Assembly: GCA_937123825.1 (NCBI GenBank)
Contig: CAKZKQ010000141.1
Span: 1 to 44,623, forward strand
Reading direction: 5' to 3'
Source: an uncultured Pseudomonadota bacterium
GTDB lineage: Bacteria; Myxococcota_A; Bradymonadia; Bradymonadales; GCA-2716585
Length of the DNA: 44,623 nt
How positions within the stretch are numbered: position 1 is the stretch's first letter; the number at the start of each line of letters is the position of its first letter. The notes beneath the pieces are model-generated. The model did not search any database. It had not been told where the DNA came from and saw nothing but the letters and a program-made list of their open reading frames with translations. A program made the position numbers and the translations under genes. Positions 20,632 to 29,122 of this stretch are shown piece by piece.

Positions 20632-20748
20632 GGGGGCTGCCGCCCCCTCATGCCCCCGCTTTTGGGCGCCTTTATGAGCGCCGCAGCGGCTTGAGAGGTT
20701 GGAGATGGGGGCCTGCCCCCAAACCCCCGCTGGGCCTTGCAGGCCCAG
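20632..20748. terminator. Cluster of three hairpins between convergent genes
   Basis: The stretch between the ThuA-like gene (plus) and the envelope gene ending at 20765 (minus) holds three perfect stems. These are GGGGGC/GCCCCC at 20632-20647, GGGGGC/GCCCCC at 20707-20720 and CTGGGCCT/AGGCCCAG at 20730-20748. They likely end transcription from both sides, although U tracts are poor, so they may act as structural blocks or belong to a genome-wide GC-rich repeat. Confidence 0.5.
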
Positions 20749-20764
20749 ACCCGCGGTTTTGGTA

Positions 20765-21586
20765 TTAGCGCTTGTGCAGCGTCACCTCCAGCGCGTGCAC
20801 GATCATCACCACCTCTTCGTTCTTTGACACCACCATCCGGTGCGGAAACCACCCGCGCCCCGGCTTGTCATCGTGGTACGTCATCTTGACCGTCCAGGCG
20901 TCGTCGTCCAAGACCCCCGGCCCCACATAGAGCCGAGCAGGGCGATACGTCTCCCGATCCACCCACAGCGCCATCGACTCGCCGCCCAGCGCCCACACCA
21001 ACCGGCCATCGATCCGGTCCATGGTCAGGACTTCGCGCTCCAGGCGCACGTCCATCTTGCGCGCGTGTCGGTCCACGCGGATTGTCGCCAGCGCCAACGC
21101 CAGAATTCGGGCCTCAGAGCTGTGCTTTTTCAGGCGCAATTCTTTGATGGGCAGGTCAAGGTCGGTCTGGGCTTCGGCCTGCATGTCCAATACAAACCGC
21201 TTGTCGCGCTCAATGGAGAGCGTCCCCTCGTCCCCAGGCGGGTGCTCGGGGGTCAACTCGACGGGGGCTTTGTCGTCCAGGCCCTTTTGGACGCGCACGC
21301 TCTGACGAAGCGCCCGGTGAGCCCCCACAAGAAGCGGGCTGGGCTTTCCATCGCCGCGCTGAACGCGCACGCGGGCCTCGATCCGCCGGGCGGCGGACAT
21401 AAATGACCGATGTTCCTTCAAAATCCGGCCCGCGCCAGGCGCCGCGCTGATGGGCGACCCCCAGCAAAAGGCCAGGACTGTCAGGCTCAGGACTGGGATT
21501 CTTGTTCGGCCGAAACCAGCTCGCGCAGGTACTGGCGCAGCTCCGGGCCGATGTCCTCGCGCTGGAGCGCGTGTCGGATGTTGCAT
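20765..21586 (-). CDS. Predicted exported LolA-like protein, start uncertain
   Basis: The mature part (about 240 residues) is beta-rich and resembles LolA-type outer-membrane lipoprotein-sorting proteins. It alternates hydrophobic strands and has a C-terminal VKMTYHDDKPGRGWFPHRMVV segment, which in LolA-like families reads substrate hydrophobes. An export signal (VLSLTVLAFCWGSPISAAPG) is clear but starts at about residue 32 of the ATG-initiated frame. That ATG lies 100 bases inside galU. No ATG, GTG or TTG lies near the signal; a CTG overlapping the galU TGA would give a normal signal length. It is probably co-transcribed with galU, which points to envelope assembly. LolA assignment is weak. 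Confidence 0.6.
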   Translation of the reverse strand: MQHPTRAPARGHRPGAAPVPARAGFGRTRIPVLSLTVLAFCWGSPISAAPGAGRILKEHRSFMSAARRIEARVRVQRGDGKPSPLLVGAHRALRQSVRVQKGLDDKAPVELTPEHPPGDEGTLSIERDKRFVLDMQAEAQTDLDLPIKELRLKKHSSEARILALALATIRVDRHARKMDVRLEREVLTMDRIDGRLVWALGGESMALWVDRETYRPARLYVGPGVLDDDAWTVKMTYHDDKPGRGWFPHRMVVSKNEEVVMIVHALEVTLHKR

Positions 21587-22377
21587 TTGAGGAAACCCAG
21601 CTTGTCGCCAATGTCATGGCGCTCGCCGATGTACTCATAACCGATCAAGGCCCGCTCACGCGCCAGGCGCTGCAGAGCGTCGGTCAACTGAATCTCGCCG
21701 TCGGCGCCCCGGGGCGTCTCCTCCAGGTAGGTGAAGACTTTGGGGGGCAGCACGTAGCGGCCGATGATGGCAAGGTTGCTTGGGGCTTCCTCGCGCTTGG
21801 GTTTTTCAACCAGCGTCCGGATGCGGTGCAGTCTGGGGGCCCAGTGCTCGCCGTGCACGATGCCGTACCGGCTGACGTGCTCTTCGGGCACAGGCAGCAG
21901 CGACACCACGCCCGCGTTGTACTTGTGGTAGACGTCGATGAGCTGACGGGTGCACGGGACCTTGGCAGCGATGATGTCATCAGGCAGGATGACCACAAAG
22001 GGTTCGTCGCCGACGGCTTCTTTGGCGCAGAGCACCGCGTGGCCAAGGCCCAGCGGCTGCTTCTGCCGGATGCTCACCGCGCGCACCAGCTTGGAGATGC
22101 GCCGGACGCTGTTGAGCTGGTCGGTCTTGGCGCGTCGCGTCAAGATGTCTTCCAGCTCGTAGCTGTGGTCAAAGTGATCCTCGATGGCGCCCTTGCCACG
22201 GCCAGTGACCAGGATTACCTCCTGAAGACCACTTGCCAGAACCTCCTCGATCACCACCTGGATGGCTGGGGTATCGACGATGGGCAACAACTCTTTGGGA
22301 ACAACTTTGGTCGCGGGCAACAGCCGCGTGCCAAGCCCCGCAACGGGGATGACTGCTTTTCTGACGGTCTTGCTCAT
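21487..22377 (-). CDS. galU: UTP--glucose-1-phosphate uridylyltransferase GalU
   Basis: GalU makes UDP-glucose, the precursor for capsule, LPS sugars and trehalose. The 296-residue product has the family opening KAVIPVAGLGTRLLPATK with the nucleotide-binding GLGTRLLP loop, VPKELLPIVD, LGHAVLCAK near residue 110, VILPDDI and LVEKPK. These include the catalytic Lys and Asp positions expected in this nucleotidyltransferase fold. The start at 22377 has GGAG ten bases upstream. It is divergent from the TPR lipoprotein gene, with only 14 bases between the two starts, so the promoters must overlap the coding starts. The following gene overlaps its 3' end. Confidence 0.95.
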   Translation of the reverse strand: MSKTVRKAVIPVAGLGTRLLPATKVVPKELLPIVDTPAIQVVIEEVLASGLQEVILVTGRGKGAIEDHFDHSYELEDILTRRAKTDQLNSVRRISKLVRAVSIRQKQPLGLGHAVLCAKEAVGDEPFVVILPDDIIAAKVPCTRQLIDVYHKYNAGVVSLLPVPEEHVSRYGIVHGEHWAPRLHRIRTLVEKPKREEAPSNLAIIGRYVLPPKVFTYLEETPRGADGEIQLTDALQRLARERALIGYEYIGERHDIGDKLGFLKCNIRHALQREDIGPELRQYLRELVSAEQESQS

Positions 22378-22391
22378 GTAAGGAGTCTCCG

Positions 22392-24140
22392 ATGATAGAC
22401 ACCGCTCCAGAGTGTGCTGGAACCCCAGGGCCAGACCCGGCCCAGGCGCGCCATACCGCGCGAGCGTTGGCGAACACCACTACCAGATCCCACCGGCAGA
22501 CACCAGCACTGCGCACCGCGATCCTCGTCGGTCTGCTCTGCGCCTCACTGGCGCTGACCGGCTGCGCCTACCAAAACGCCGTCGATCGCGCCGACCTCTG
22601 GGCCCAACAAGGCCAATGGGAGCGCGCGCTGGAAGAGTACCGCAAGGCCAACCGCCTCGACCCCGACGGAGAGGACGCCATCGCGGGCATGGTGCAGGCC
22701 AAGACCCAGATCGCCACGCGCTTGCTTGACGGCGCCGCCCGCTCACTGGACGCCCGAGACTACGAAGGTGCCTTCGAACAGGCCGACGCCGCCGGTCAAT
22801 TTGCCCCCGATGAGCCGCGCGTCTGGCAACTCTACGAGGCCATCACCTCGCGCATCATCGCCGAGGCCACCGAGTTGATCAGCTCTGGCGCCCACCTCGA
22901 CGGTCTGGCGCTGCTGGAGATGCTCATCGAACAACGCCCCGAGATTGAGCGGGCCCTCAACGACACCGTCAAACAAGCCGAACTCTCCTGGGCCGACCGG
23001 CTGCGCGGTCAAGCCGCCAGCGACGAAGAGGCCGGACACACCGCCCCAGCGTTTGTGCGCATGGCCATGGCCTCGGCGCTGAGCAACACCAAGGACGACG
23101 TCGCCAGCCGTGAGCGCCTGCGCCGCGCCATTGTCTCTGACCAGGCCTACGCCGTGCGCCTGGGCTTGACCGCCGATGCCGTACGTGCCGCCGATGTCCG
23201 TGAGCGCTTCAACGGTCACCTCGCCCGAGGCAGGCGCTACATCCGCATCGTCGACAAACCCCGCGATCCCGGTGTCACCATCACCGCCAAGATCAGCAAG
23301 GGCGTCTGCAAGCAAACCTCTCGCTCCGACGTGGCCAGCCACCGCTATATCTCGGGCACTCGTCAGATCCCCAACCCCGCCTGGGAGCGCCTCCAGGACG
23401 ATCTTCTGGACGCCGAGCGCGACCTGCTCAACCTTGAACAACGCAGCGACGACGCCCTTGAGCGTCTGGAACGCGCCGAAGACGAGCTTGAGCGCGCCAT
23501 CGAGAACAATAGCAGCAGCATCAGCTCGCGCCGCAACGATGTGCAAAACCGTCGCCGCGAACTCTTTGATGCCCGCAAGCGCATGCGCCGCGCCCGCCAG
23601 GAGTCCCTCAACATCCGAGATCGCATCAACCGCGAACAACCCTTCACCGAAGAGGACGTCTACAGCACCTTCAACTACGAGGTGAAGCACTGGACCCGGA
23701 CCTGCACCATCACCCTGGAGGGCACCATCTCCGAGGCCGACGGCGCCAAAGCCAGGCCCTTCAAGACCACCGAGGCCGCGGCCACCTCCGACAAGTCCCA
23801 CGACGCCTTTGTCCGCTTCAACATCCCCCAGGATCGCCTCAACTTCCCCAGCAGCGACGCCTCGCTTGTTCAACACACCGACACCCTCGTGGCCAGAACG
23901 CTGGCGAACATGGCCCTGGAACGCATGCGCGAGCACCGCGAGCGTCTCATCGCCGAGGCCCAGGCCGTGGAGAGCGCTGATCTGGCCGAAGCCACGCGCC
24001 TCTACCTGCTGGCCTTTGTCCTGGAACCCGACGACGGCCTCACAGGCCCCGGCCTCTGGCTGCGCGAGACCTACCATCTGCGCGACATCTACGTCCTCAC
24101 GCGCCGCCCTGCAGGCCAAACACAAAAAAAGGAGCGCTGA
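22392..24140 (+). CDS. Lipoprotein with TPR and coiled-coil regions
   Basis: ATG 22392 has AAGGAG seven bases upstream. The first 41 residues are a polar tail, then a signal and lipobox ALTGC at about residues 42-58. Residues 60-120 resemble TPR helices (ALEEYRKANRLDPDGEDA), and residues about 350-420 are a heptad-rich coiled coil with many Glu, Arg and Leu. The C-terminal 150 residues hold beta strands and a TPR-like helix pair. Its likely place is the periplasmic face of the outer membrane, as a scaffold; no named family is recognised. The long polar stretch before the signal suggests a later start, but the ribosome site favours this one. Confidence 0.78.
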   Translation: MIDTAPECAGTPGPDPAQARHTARALANTTTRSHRQTPALRTAILVGLLCASLALTGCAYQNAVDRADLWAQQGQWERALEEYRKANRLDPDGEDAIAGMVQAKTQIATRLLDGAARSLDARDYEGAFEQADAAGQFAPDEPRVWQLYEAITSRIIAEATELISSGAHLDGLALLEMLIEQRPEIERALNDTVKQAELSWADRLRGQAASDEEAGHTAPAFVRMAMASALSNTKDDVASRERLRRAIVSDQAYAVRLGLTADAVRAADVRERFNGHLARGRRYIRIVDKPRDPGVTITAKISKGVCKQTSRSDVASHRYISGTRQIPNPAWERLQDDLLDAERDLLNLEQRSDDALERLERAEDELERAIENNSSSISSRRNDVQNRRRELFDARKRMRRARQESLNIRDRINREQPFTEEDVYSTFNYEVKHWTRTCTITLEGTISEADGAKARPFKTTEAAATSDKSHDAFVRFNIPQDRLNFPSSDASLVQHTDTLVARTLANMALERMREHRERLIAEAQAVESADLAEATRLYLLAFVLEPDDGLTGPGLWLRETYHLRDIYVLTRRPAGQTQKKER

Positions 24141-24251
24141 ACCCCGCCCAAAGCGCCTCAAAGCGCCCCACGCAGGTCTCAACCCTCCTTTTTTAGCGCC
24201 GCCGCCCCTCAAACTGAGCCAAAGGATGGCGTTTTATTGCGCTTCACAAGC

Positions 24252-24464
24252 TCAAAGCTTGATCCGAGCCTTCTTCAACTCATCCAACCACCACCGGGCG
24301 GCCGAAAACTGCACCACAAACTCATCCCCCACGCGGTCAACGGTCACGTGAGAGGTGTGTTCGTAGAGGCGCAGCGCCTTGGCGCGCTCTCGGGCTGCCT
24401 TTCCGGTGGGGTATCGCTCGTTCAACTTGGCCCAGTAGTTCTTTTCTCGACGTCGCTTGGACAT
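24252..24464 (-). CDS. Small basic cytoplasmic protein, 70 residues, unknown
   Basis: The start at 24464 follows AAGGAG eight bases upstream, which supports real translation. The protein starts MSKRRREKNYW and is rich in Arg and Lys, followed by SHVTVDRVGDEFVVQFSAARWW, a short beta-hairpin-like middle, and a helical C-terminal tail. The shape would suit a small nucleic-acid-binding protein, but I recognise no family. It runs convergent with the TPR lipoprotein gene. Confidence 0.6.
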   Translation of the reverse strand: MSKRRREKNYWAKLNERYPTGKAARERAKALRLYEHTSHVTVDRVGDEFVVQFSAARWWLDELKKARIKL

Positions 24465-25012
24465 GATTCATGCTCCTTGCACAGCACAGCGGCCCATGCC
24501 GCCGCGCAATCGCAAGTCACCCCCGCTCACGGACACCAACGCGAGCCTTTCTCGCGCCATTGGGTGCCAACTCGTCCCCAAAATCGTCGTTTGACGGTTT
24601 CAACGGACGCAGAGCGTACGCCGTCCCCTCCCTTTCATCCTGTTGAGGGGGCCGAACGCGGCAAATTGTATTAAACCCGGTGGTGACTTGATGGATCAGT
24701 GGGTAGATGCAGGCGCTGGAGTGTGTTTGACCCTTGGCTCAAGCCCAAAGGGCGCCCAAACTCCAGACGACGCACGGCAACCTGGTTCAGTTGCCTGCGT
24801 GTTCGCCGCACAAAGCGTCTTTGCGCACAGACATTTCGCCACGCGCGGTATAAAACCGCGCACGGTTTGCCGCGCAAAGCCCTCCATGTGCTGTGAAGAT
24901 CAGTGTCTTCATGTCTCCTGCTCCCGGTGTCTGTGGACACCTGCCAAAATCGTGGTCTACCCACCCTCAAAAGGGCAGAATCTCCCCCAATATGGGTCGC
25001 AAAACTCCCACG
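24465..25012. other. Intergenic region without confident gene
   Basis: About 550 bases. I see no convincing gene; several open frames in all three phases look like background. A strong stem GCGCGGT-ATAAA-ACCGCGC lies at 24843-24861, and a weaker dyad GGCAAC/GTTGCC lies at 24776-24795. The first stem lies about 150 bases downstream of the kinase stop on the kinase strand, so it could take part in its termination. Confidence 0.5.
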
Positions 25013-25954
25013 TCAAGCCGCTTTTACGCGCCTCATGTCGCCAACCGTCCTCTGCCGCCTGCCCGCGACCGCGTTCTGAAGGGCAAGCATCAGCGATTGG
25101 CGCAGAGCAAAGGCGCTGGGGTGACGCTCCTGCGGGGTTTTGGCCATGGCGCGTTTGATGATGGGCAAGAGTGCAGGCGGCAACTGGCGGCTCAAGTGCC
25201 TGGGAAAGGGGGCCAGGGCGTGCTGGAGCATCAAACCCAGGTCGTGGGACGCTGCAAAGGGGGGGTGACCGGTCAGCAGCGCACAGAGCATGGCGCCCAG
25301 CGCGTAGATGTCGCACGATGGCCCCACTTCAATGCCGCGGATCTGCTCGGGGGCCATGTAGCTGGGCGTCCCGCAGATGGACGTGGGGTGCGTGTTGTTG
25401 CCCAGGCTTGCCCGATCCAGCACAGCCAGCCCAAAGTCGAGGATCACCACCCGCGCAGGCCCCCGGCGATGGCGCAGCAACATGATGTTGGACGGGTTCA
25501 AGTCCCTGTGAAAGACCCCCTGCGCGTGGATGGCAGACACGGCCCGCGCCGCCGTGGCGATCAAGGCCGTGGCTTGAAGAAAGGTCAAGCGTCGGTGGCG
25601 GCGCAGGAGTTGGCTCAAGGTGGCCCCCTCAAGCAGTTCCAATGCCATCCATGGCAGCCCGCGCTTGGAAATGCCGGTGTCGTAGAGCGTCGCCAGTCCT
25701 GGCCAACGCAGTCGGTCATAGGCGCGGACCTCGGTGGCGAAGCTGCGGTGCGCGGCGCGGCTGTGTGACATGTCAGCCCGCAAGAGTTTTAGCGCGCGCC
25801 ACTGACCGTTGGCCCGATCAATGACCCGATGGATCTGGGCAAAACCCCCCAAACCCACAATGCCGCGCCACTCAAAGCGCGCCTCAAGATCTGGACCCCA
25901 CGACTCATGTGGCAAGTCAGGGGCTGCGGTGTATGTCCGGGTAGCAATCATCAT
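25013..25954 (-). CDS. Ser/Thr protein kinase, eukaryotic type (Hanks type), soluble
   Basis: From ATG 25954 (GGAGG nine bases upstream) the product is 313 residues with a complete kinase domain. It has the Gly loop GLGGFAQIH at about 34-42, ATP-binding Lys56, helix C Glu75, catalytic loop HRDLNPSN at 149-156, DFG at 173-175, APE at 201-203 and a C-lobe ending near residue 290. The usual Lys of the catalytic loop (HRDLKPxN) is Asn here, seen in some bacterial kinases; activity is therefore likely but not certain. No membrane segment is present, unlike PknB. It is on the same strand as the STAND operon, about 360 bases downstream of it, so it may be part of the same unit. Confidence 0.9.
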   Translation of the reverse strand: MMIATRTYTAAPDLPHESWGPDLEARFEWRGIVGLGGFAQIHRVIDRANGQWRALKLLRADMSHSRAAHRSFATEVRAYDRLRWPGLATLYDTGISKRGLPWMALELLEGATLSQLLRRHRRLTFLQATALIATAARAVSAIHAQGVFHRDLNPSNIMLLRHRRGPARVVILDFGLAVLDRASLGNNTHPTSICGTPSYMAPEQIRGIEVGPSCDIYALGAMLCALLTGHPPFAASHDLGLMLQHALAPFPRHLSRQLPPALLPIIKRAMAKTPQERHPSAFALRQSLMLALQNAVAGRRQRTVGDMRRVKAA

Positions 25955-26314
25955 GGCGTTGTCCTCCAGCCTTTGGCTTAGGGACATCTCACCATTGTGT
26001 CCTGTTTGGGGCGGCCCTGATGGCGCAGGGAACCACAGAACTCGCTCGCAATAGCGCTGCTATGGCTTCGCTCGTCCTGAGGCCCCCTGCATCCATCATT
26101 GCTCGCCCCAAACCCGTGGCTTCTCCTCTTTTCTTTTTTGAATTGGCTGGGTTTTGGTGTGGGGACTGTGGTGGTTCAGGCTCGGTGACTCAACAACGTC
26201 ACCTGCGGGATCAATTACGTTCAATTCTGCGAAGCTGCCTGCTCGAATCAATCGCCACCCCAACAACAAAGTCACCCGTTCCAAATCGACCGCCTTCGCT
26301 CAATAAAGCTGTTT
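25955..26314. other. Intergenic region between the kinase and the STAND gene
   Basis: About 360 bases. The first 230 hold nothing I can name. The last 120 contain the degenerate repeat array described separately. The promoter of the kinase must lie here unless it is read from the STAND operon. Confidence 0.6.
26191..26314 (+). repeat. Short degenerate repeat array, copy A
   Basis: Imperfect units start at about 26191, 26229, 26261 and 26301. Each opens with CAACAA or GCGAAGC and contains a core like CACCTG...GAATC. Bases 26191-26260 match 44358-44427 at 62 of 70 positions without a gap, in the same orientation. The array sits just beyond the STAND gene stop, in a non-coding spacer. I take it to be one member of a dispersed repeat family. 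Confidence 0.7.
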
Positions 26315-29122
26315 TTATGAGTGAAGGAGGTTTGGGTCGGGGTGGTCGAGCCATTGGAGGAGGTCGGGGCGGTTTTGGGCGCGCCAGAGTGCTCGGGCGC
26401 TTTCGAGGTGTTGGGTGCGTTCCTGGCCTTGGGTGAGGCGAGCGAGTGCGGCGTGGGCGACGCCCATGGCGCAGGGGGCGGGGATGTTTTGGTAGAGGGT
26501 CAGGGCGCGTTGGTAGTGTTTGATGGCCAGATGGGGGTCTCCGGCGGCGCGTTCGGCGTCGCCCTGGCTGTGGATGCAGTTTGCTTGGCCCAGGAGGTCG
26601 CCGACTTGCTCGAACATGGGTCTGGCTTCTTCGAAGAGTTCGCGGGCGTGTTGTGGGTGGCCGGTGTTGATGGCCACGATGCCTTGGCTGTGGATGCAGT
26701 TTGCTTGGCCCAGGAGGTCGCCGACTTGCTCGAAGGTGGCGCGGGCGTGTTCAAAGAGGGCGGTGGCCTGGAGGTGTTGTTGGCGTTGGAGGGCGATGCG
26801 CCCCAGGTTTTTGGTGCAGTTTGCCTGGCCCAGGTGGTCGTTGCAGTGGGTGAAGACGGGACGAGCCTCGGTGAAGAGGTCTTCGGCGAGCTGGAGTTGG
26901 CCTCGGGCCAGGGCGATGTCGCCGAGACTTTTGGTGCAGTTGGCCTGGCCCTGGCGGTCGTTGATCTGGGCAAAGAGGGCGCGGGCTTGTTCAAAGCGCT
27001 CGGCGGCCTGGGGGTGTTGAGAGCGCGCCAGAGCCAGCTCGCCCTGGCGTTGGAGGCAGGTGGCGCGCCCCCAGGTCAGGCCGAGCTGCGCGCACAGCCC
27101 GTGGGCCTGGGTAAAGCATTGTTGGGCGGTGTCATAGTCGGAGCGGCGTGCGGCGATGTCGCCGAGGCGTTGGAGGCAGTTGACCTGCGAGATGGCGTCG
27201 CCGTGGTTTTGAGCGGCGTCCAGGGCGTTTTGGAGGGCCACTGGAGAGCCCATGCCCGTAAAGCGGGCAAATTGACCGTAACCGAGCGCTGCGGCGGTGG
27301 CCGCGCGACGGTGCCGCGCCAGCGTCAAACCCCTGCCGATCATCGCCTCAATGTTGCCAAGCTCTTCACTCAACCGTCGCACGGCCTCTCGCCCCCCGCT
27401 CATACCTGTACGCTCGCCGTAAACATCGGCCAAACGCAGGTAGTGGGTCATCAGGCGGTCCATGCGCTGAACGGCGCAGGGGTGATTGCGGGTGAGGTAC
27501 TGTCGAATGGGGGCCAGCATGCGGATCCGGGGACCATCTTCGTAAGCCAGACGCAGCCCGCACAGGTTGGCGATGGCCCCGGCCGCGCCTTCGCCCCAGA
27601 GCGCATCGACGTCCTGCCGATCAATCCCGCATGGCAGCGTGGCCAACTCTGAAAGCAGCGCCCGAGCCTCGGGGACCAGCCGAGGACTGTGCAGCGAACA
27701 CTCCAACGAGCGATCAAAGCTGGTCTGGCGATCGTCGCCTCGACCTCGCTTCAGAGCCTGCGTGCCGCTGTGCCTCCAGCGCAGCGCCGTCCAATGCAAA
27801 TCGGCTTGCCCTTCGGTGGCGTGGGCCATCAACTCAATCGCCAACGGCAAACCCCCCATCTGCGCGATCAACCCCTCCAACTGAGGATCATCGCCCAGGC
27901 GCGCCCCAACAATGTCCACAAAAAGATCGCGGGACACCGACATGGACAGTGGGTGGACCTCAAAAGACTCGCCCCAGCGCACACCTGCTGGGCGACGCGA
28001 ACCACGCAGCGTCACCCCCAACGCCAGCCCCGGCAACTGGGCCAGACCGGCCAGGAGCGCTTCAAAACCGCTGTTGTCGGCCTCCCAGGGCACTTCGGCG
28101 TTGTCCAGCACCAAAAGCGTGGGGCTGCCTGTGGGGCCGCGCAGCGCTTCCATGACCTCTTCGTTGAGATCCGGCCCCAACGGGAGGTTCATGGCGGCGG
28201 CGATGGCTGCCAGAACAGCCTCGGCGCTGGTGGATGCGTCACAGCGGACAAAAAGCCGCCGTTGCCCATAACGGGCTTCGATGATGGGATGGTGCAGGGC
28301 GCCAAGCGCCAGAGTTGTCTTTCCGATCCCCGCAGCGCCAAGCACACCAACCGGCTTGTGGTGGGCCATGGCCAACGCCTCGACCAGCGCCGACATCATC
28401 CCCTGGCGTCCAAAAATCCGTGGTGCCGGTGCTGGGAGTCTGGCCCAGGGCCGTGGGATAAGCCCTGGAAGCCGCCCGTCGGTCAACCACGCCACAAGCG
28501 CCCGCAGATCCTGGTGCCGAACCCAGACGACGGTGGGCCCCTCAATGGAGCGCGGCGGCGCCGTGGGCTCAAAGAGTTGTTGTTTGAGCGTCGGGTCCCT
28601 CAAGCTGAACTGGCAGGCGGCCGGAGCCAGAAAGATGGCCCTTTGGATGGCGTGTTTCTGGCACGCCTGGACAAAAACCGCCGCTTTGAGGGCGATGTTG
28701 TCGATGGGCTCAAGGGTCTCTGGTCGGGACACGCTGCCGGTGGCCCAGATCCACTCCAGACCCAGCTTGCGCGCGCCGGGCAGACCGGTATGGTGTCTGG
28801 CCAGCGCCAAAATGATGGCCAGGTGGCTCGATGACCCCTTCCAACGCTCGGGCGGCACGCTGTTGTCACAGGTGGCGTGTGAGAGACGCCACAGCGGCCC
28901 TGTCAGCGGCAGCGCGTCACCTGTCAACTCAGACCAGACCTCGGCCACGGCCGCCAACCCAAAGCGCACCGCAGAGATCTCCCGTGCGCCGTCGGCAGGC
29001 TCGGTGTGCACCGCGTCGTAACCACGCACGCGGGCAGTGCTTGAGTCACCGGCGTCGCTGCGCCGCGTGTGGATGTCCTGGGCCAGTGGGTAAAAGACCG
29101 GCGCTCCCCAAACGCTCTTCAA
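26315..29122 (-). CDS. STAND NTPase: Lon-like peptidase domain, NB-ARC-type ATPase and TPRs
   Basis: This 935-residue protein has three parts. Residues ~45-175 resemble the Lon (S16) proteolytic domain: a GSSSHLAI segment at 96-103 with a Ser where Lon has GPSAG, and LEPIDNIALKAAVF with Lys146 where Lon has GGxKEK, 48 residues apart (about 43 in E. coli Lon). Residues ~235-640 are an NB-ARC-like STAND ATPase: Walker A GAAGIGKTT (262-270), Walker B LLVLDNAE (Asp340), GLPLA (424-428), then a winged helix. From ~655 about six 40-residue TPRs follow. STAND proteins oligomerise on sensing a signal and switch on an attached effector. TTG 29122 overlaps the upstream TGA as TTGA, with GGAGG just before. 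Confidence 0.75.
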   Translation of the reverse strand: MKSVWGAPVFYPLAQDIHTRRSDAGDSSTARVRGYDAVHTEPADGAREISAVRFGLAAVAEVWSELTGDALPLTGPLWRLSHATCDNSVPPERWKGSSSHLAIILALARHHTGLPGARKLGLEWIWATGSVSRPETLEPIDNIALKAAVFVQACQKHAIQRAIFLAPAACQFSLRDPTLKQQLFEPTAPPRSIEGPTVVWVRHQDLRALVAWLTDGRLPGLIPRPWARLPAPAPRIFGRQGMMSALVEALAMAHHKPVGVLGAAGIGKTTLALGALHHPIIEARYGQRRLFVRCDASTSAEAVLAAIAAAMNLPLGPDLNEEVMEALRGPTGSPTLLVLDNAEVPWEADNSGFEALLAGLAQLPGLALGVTLRGSRRPAGVRWGESFEVHPLSMSVSRDLFVDIVGARLGDDPQLEGLIAQMGGLPLAIELMAHATEGQADLHWTALRWRHSGTQALKRGRGDDRQTSFDRSLECSLHSPRLVPEARALLSELATLPCGIDRQDVDALWGEGAAGAIANLCGLRLAYEDGPRIRMLAPIRQYLTRNHPCAVQRMDRLMTHYLRLADVYGERTGMSGGREAVRRLSEELGNIEAMIGRGLTLARHRRAATAAALGYGQFARFTGMGSPVALQNALDAAQNHGDAISQVNCLQRLGDIAARRSDYDTAQQCFTQAHGLCAQLGLTWGRATCLQRQGELALARSQHPQAAERFEQARALFAQINDRQGQANCTKSLGDIALARGQLQLAEDLFTEARPVFTHCNDHLGQANCTKNLGRIALQRQQHLQATALFEHARATFEQVGDLLGQANCIHSQGIVAINTGHPQHARELFEEARPMFEQVGDLLGQANCIHSQGDAERAAGDPHLAIKHYQRALTLYQNIPAPCAMGVAHAALARLTQGQERTQHLESARALWRAQNRPDLLQWLDHPDPNLLHS
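26565..26734 (-). repeat. Exact 50-base repeat within the TPR coding region
   Basis: Bases 26565-26614 and 26685-26734 are identical and lie exactly 120 bases apart, which equals one 40-residue TPR. Other repeats in the same protein are more diverged, so this pair was duplicated or homogenised recently. The array can gain or lose whole TPRs in frame. Confidence 0.75.

Noticed and set aside
24643..25158. Plus-strand reading frame of 171 codons upstream of and overlapping the kinase 3' end
   Set aside because: No ribosome site, Cys-rich unordered composition and overlap with the kinase in antisense.
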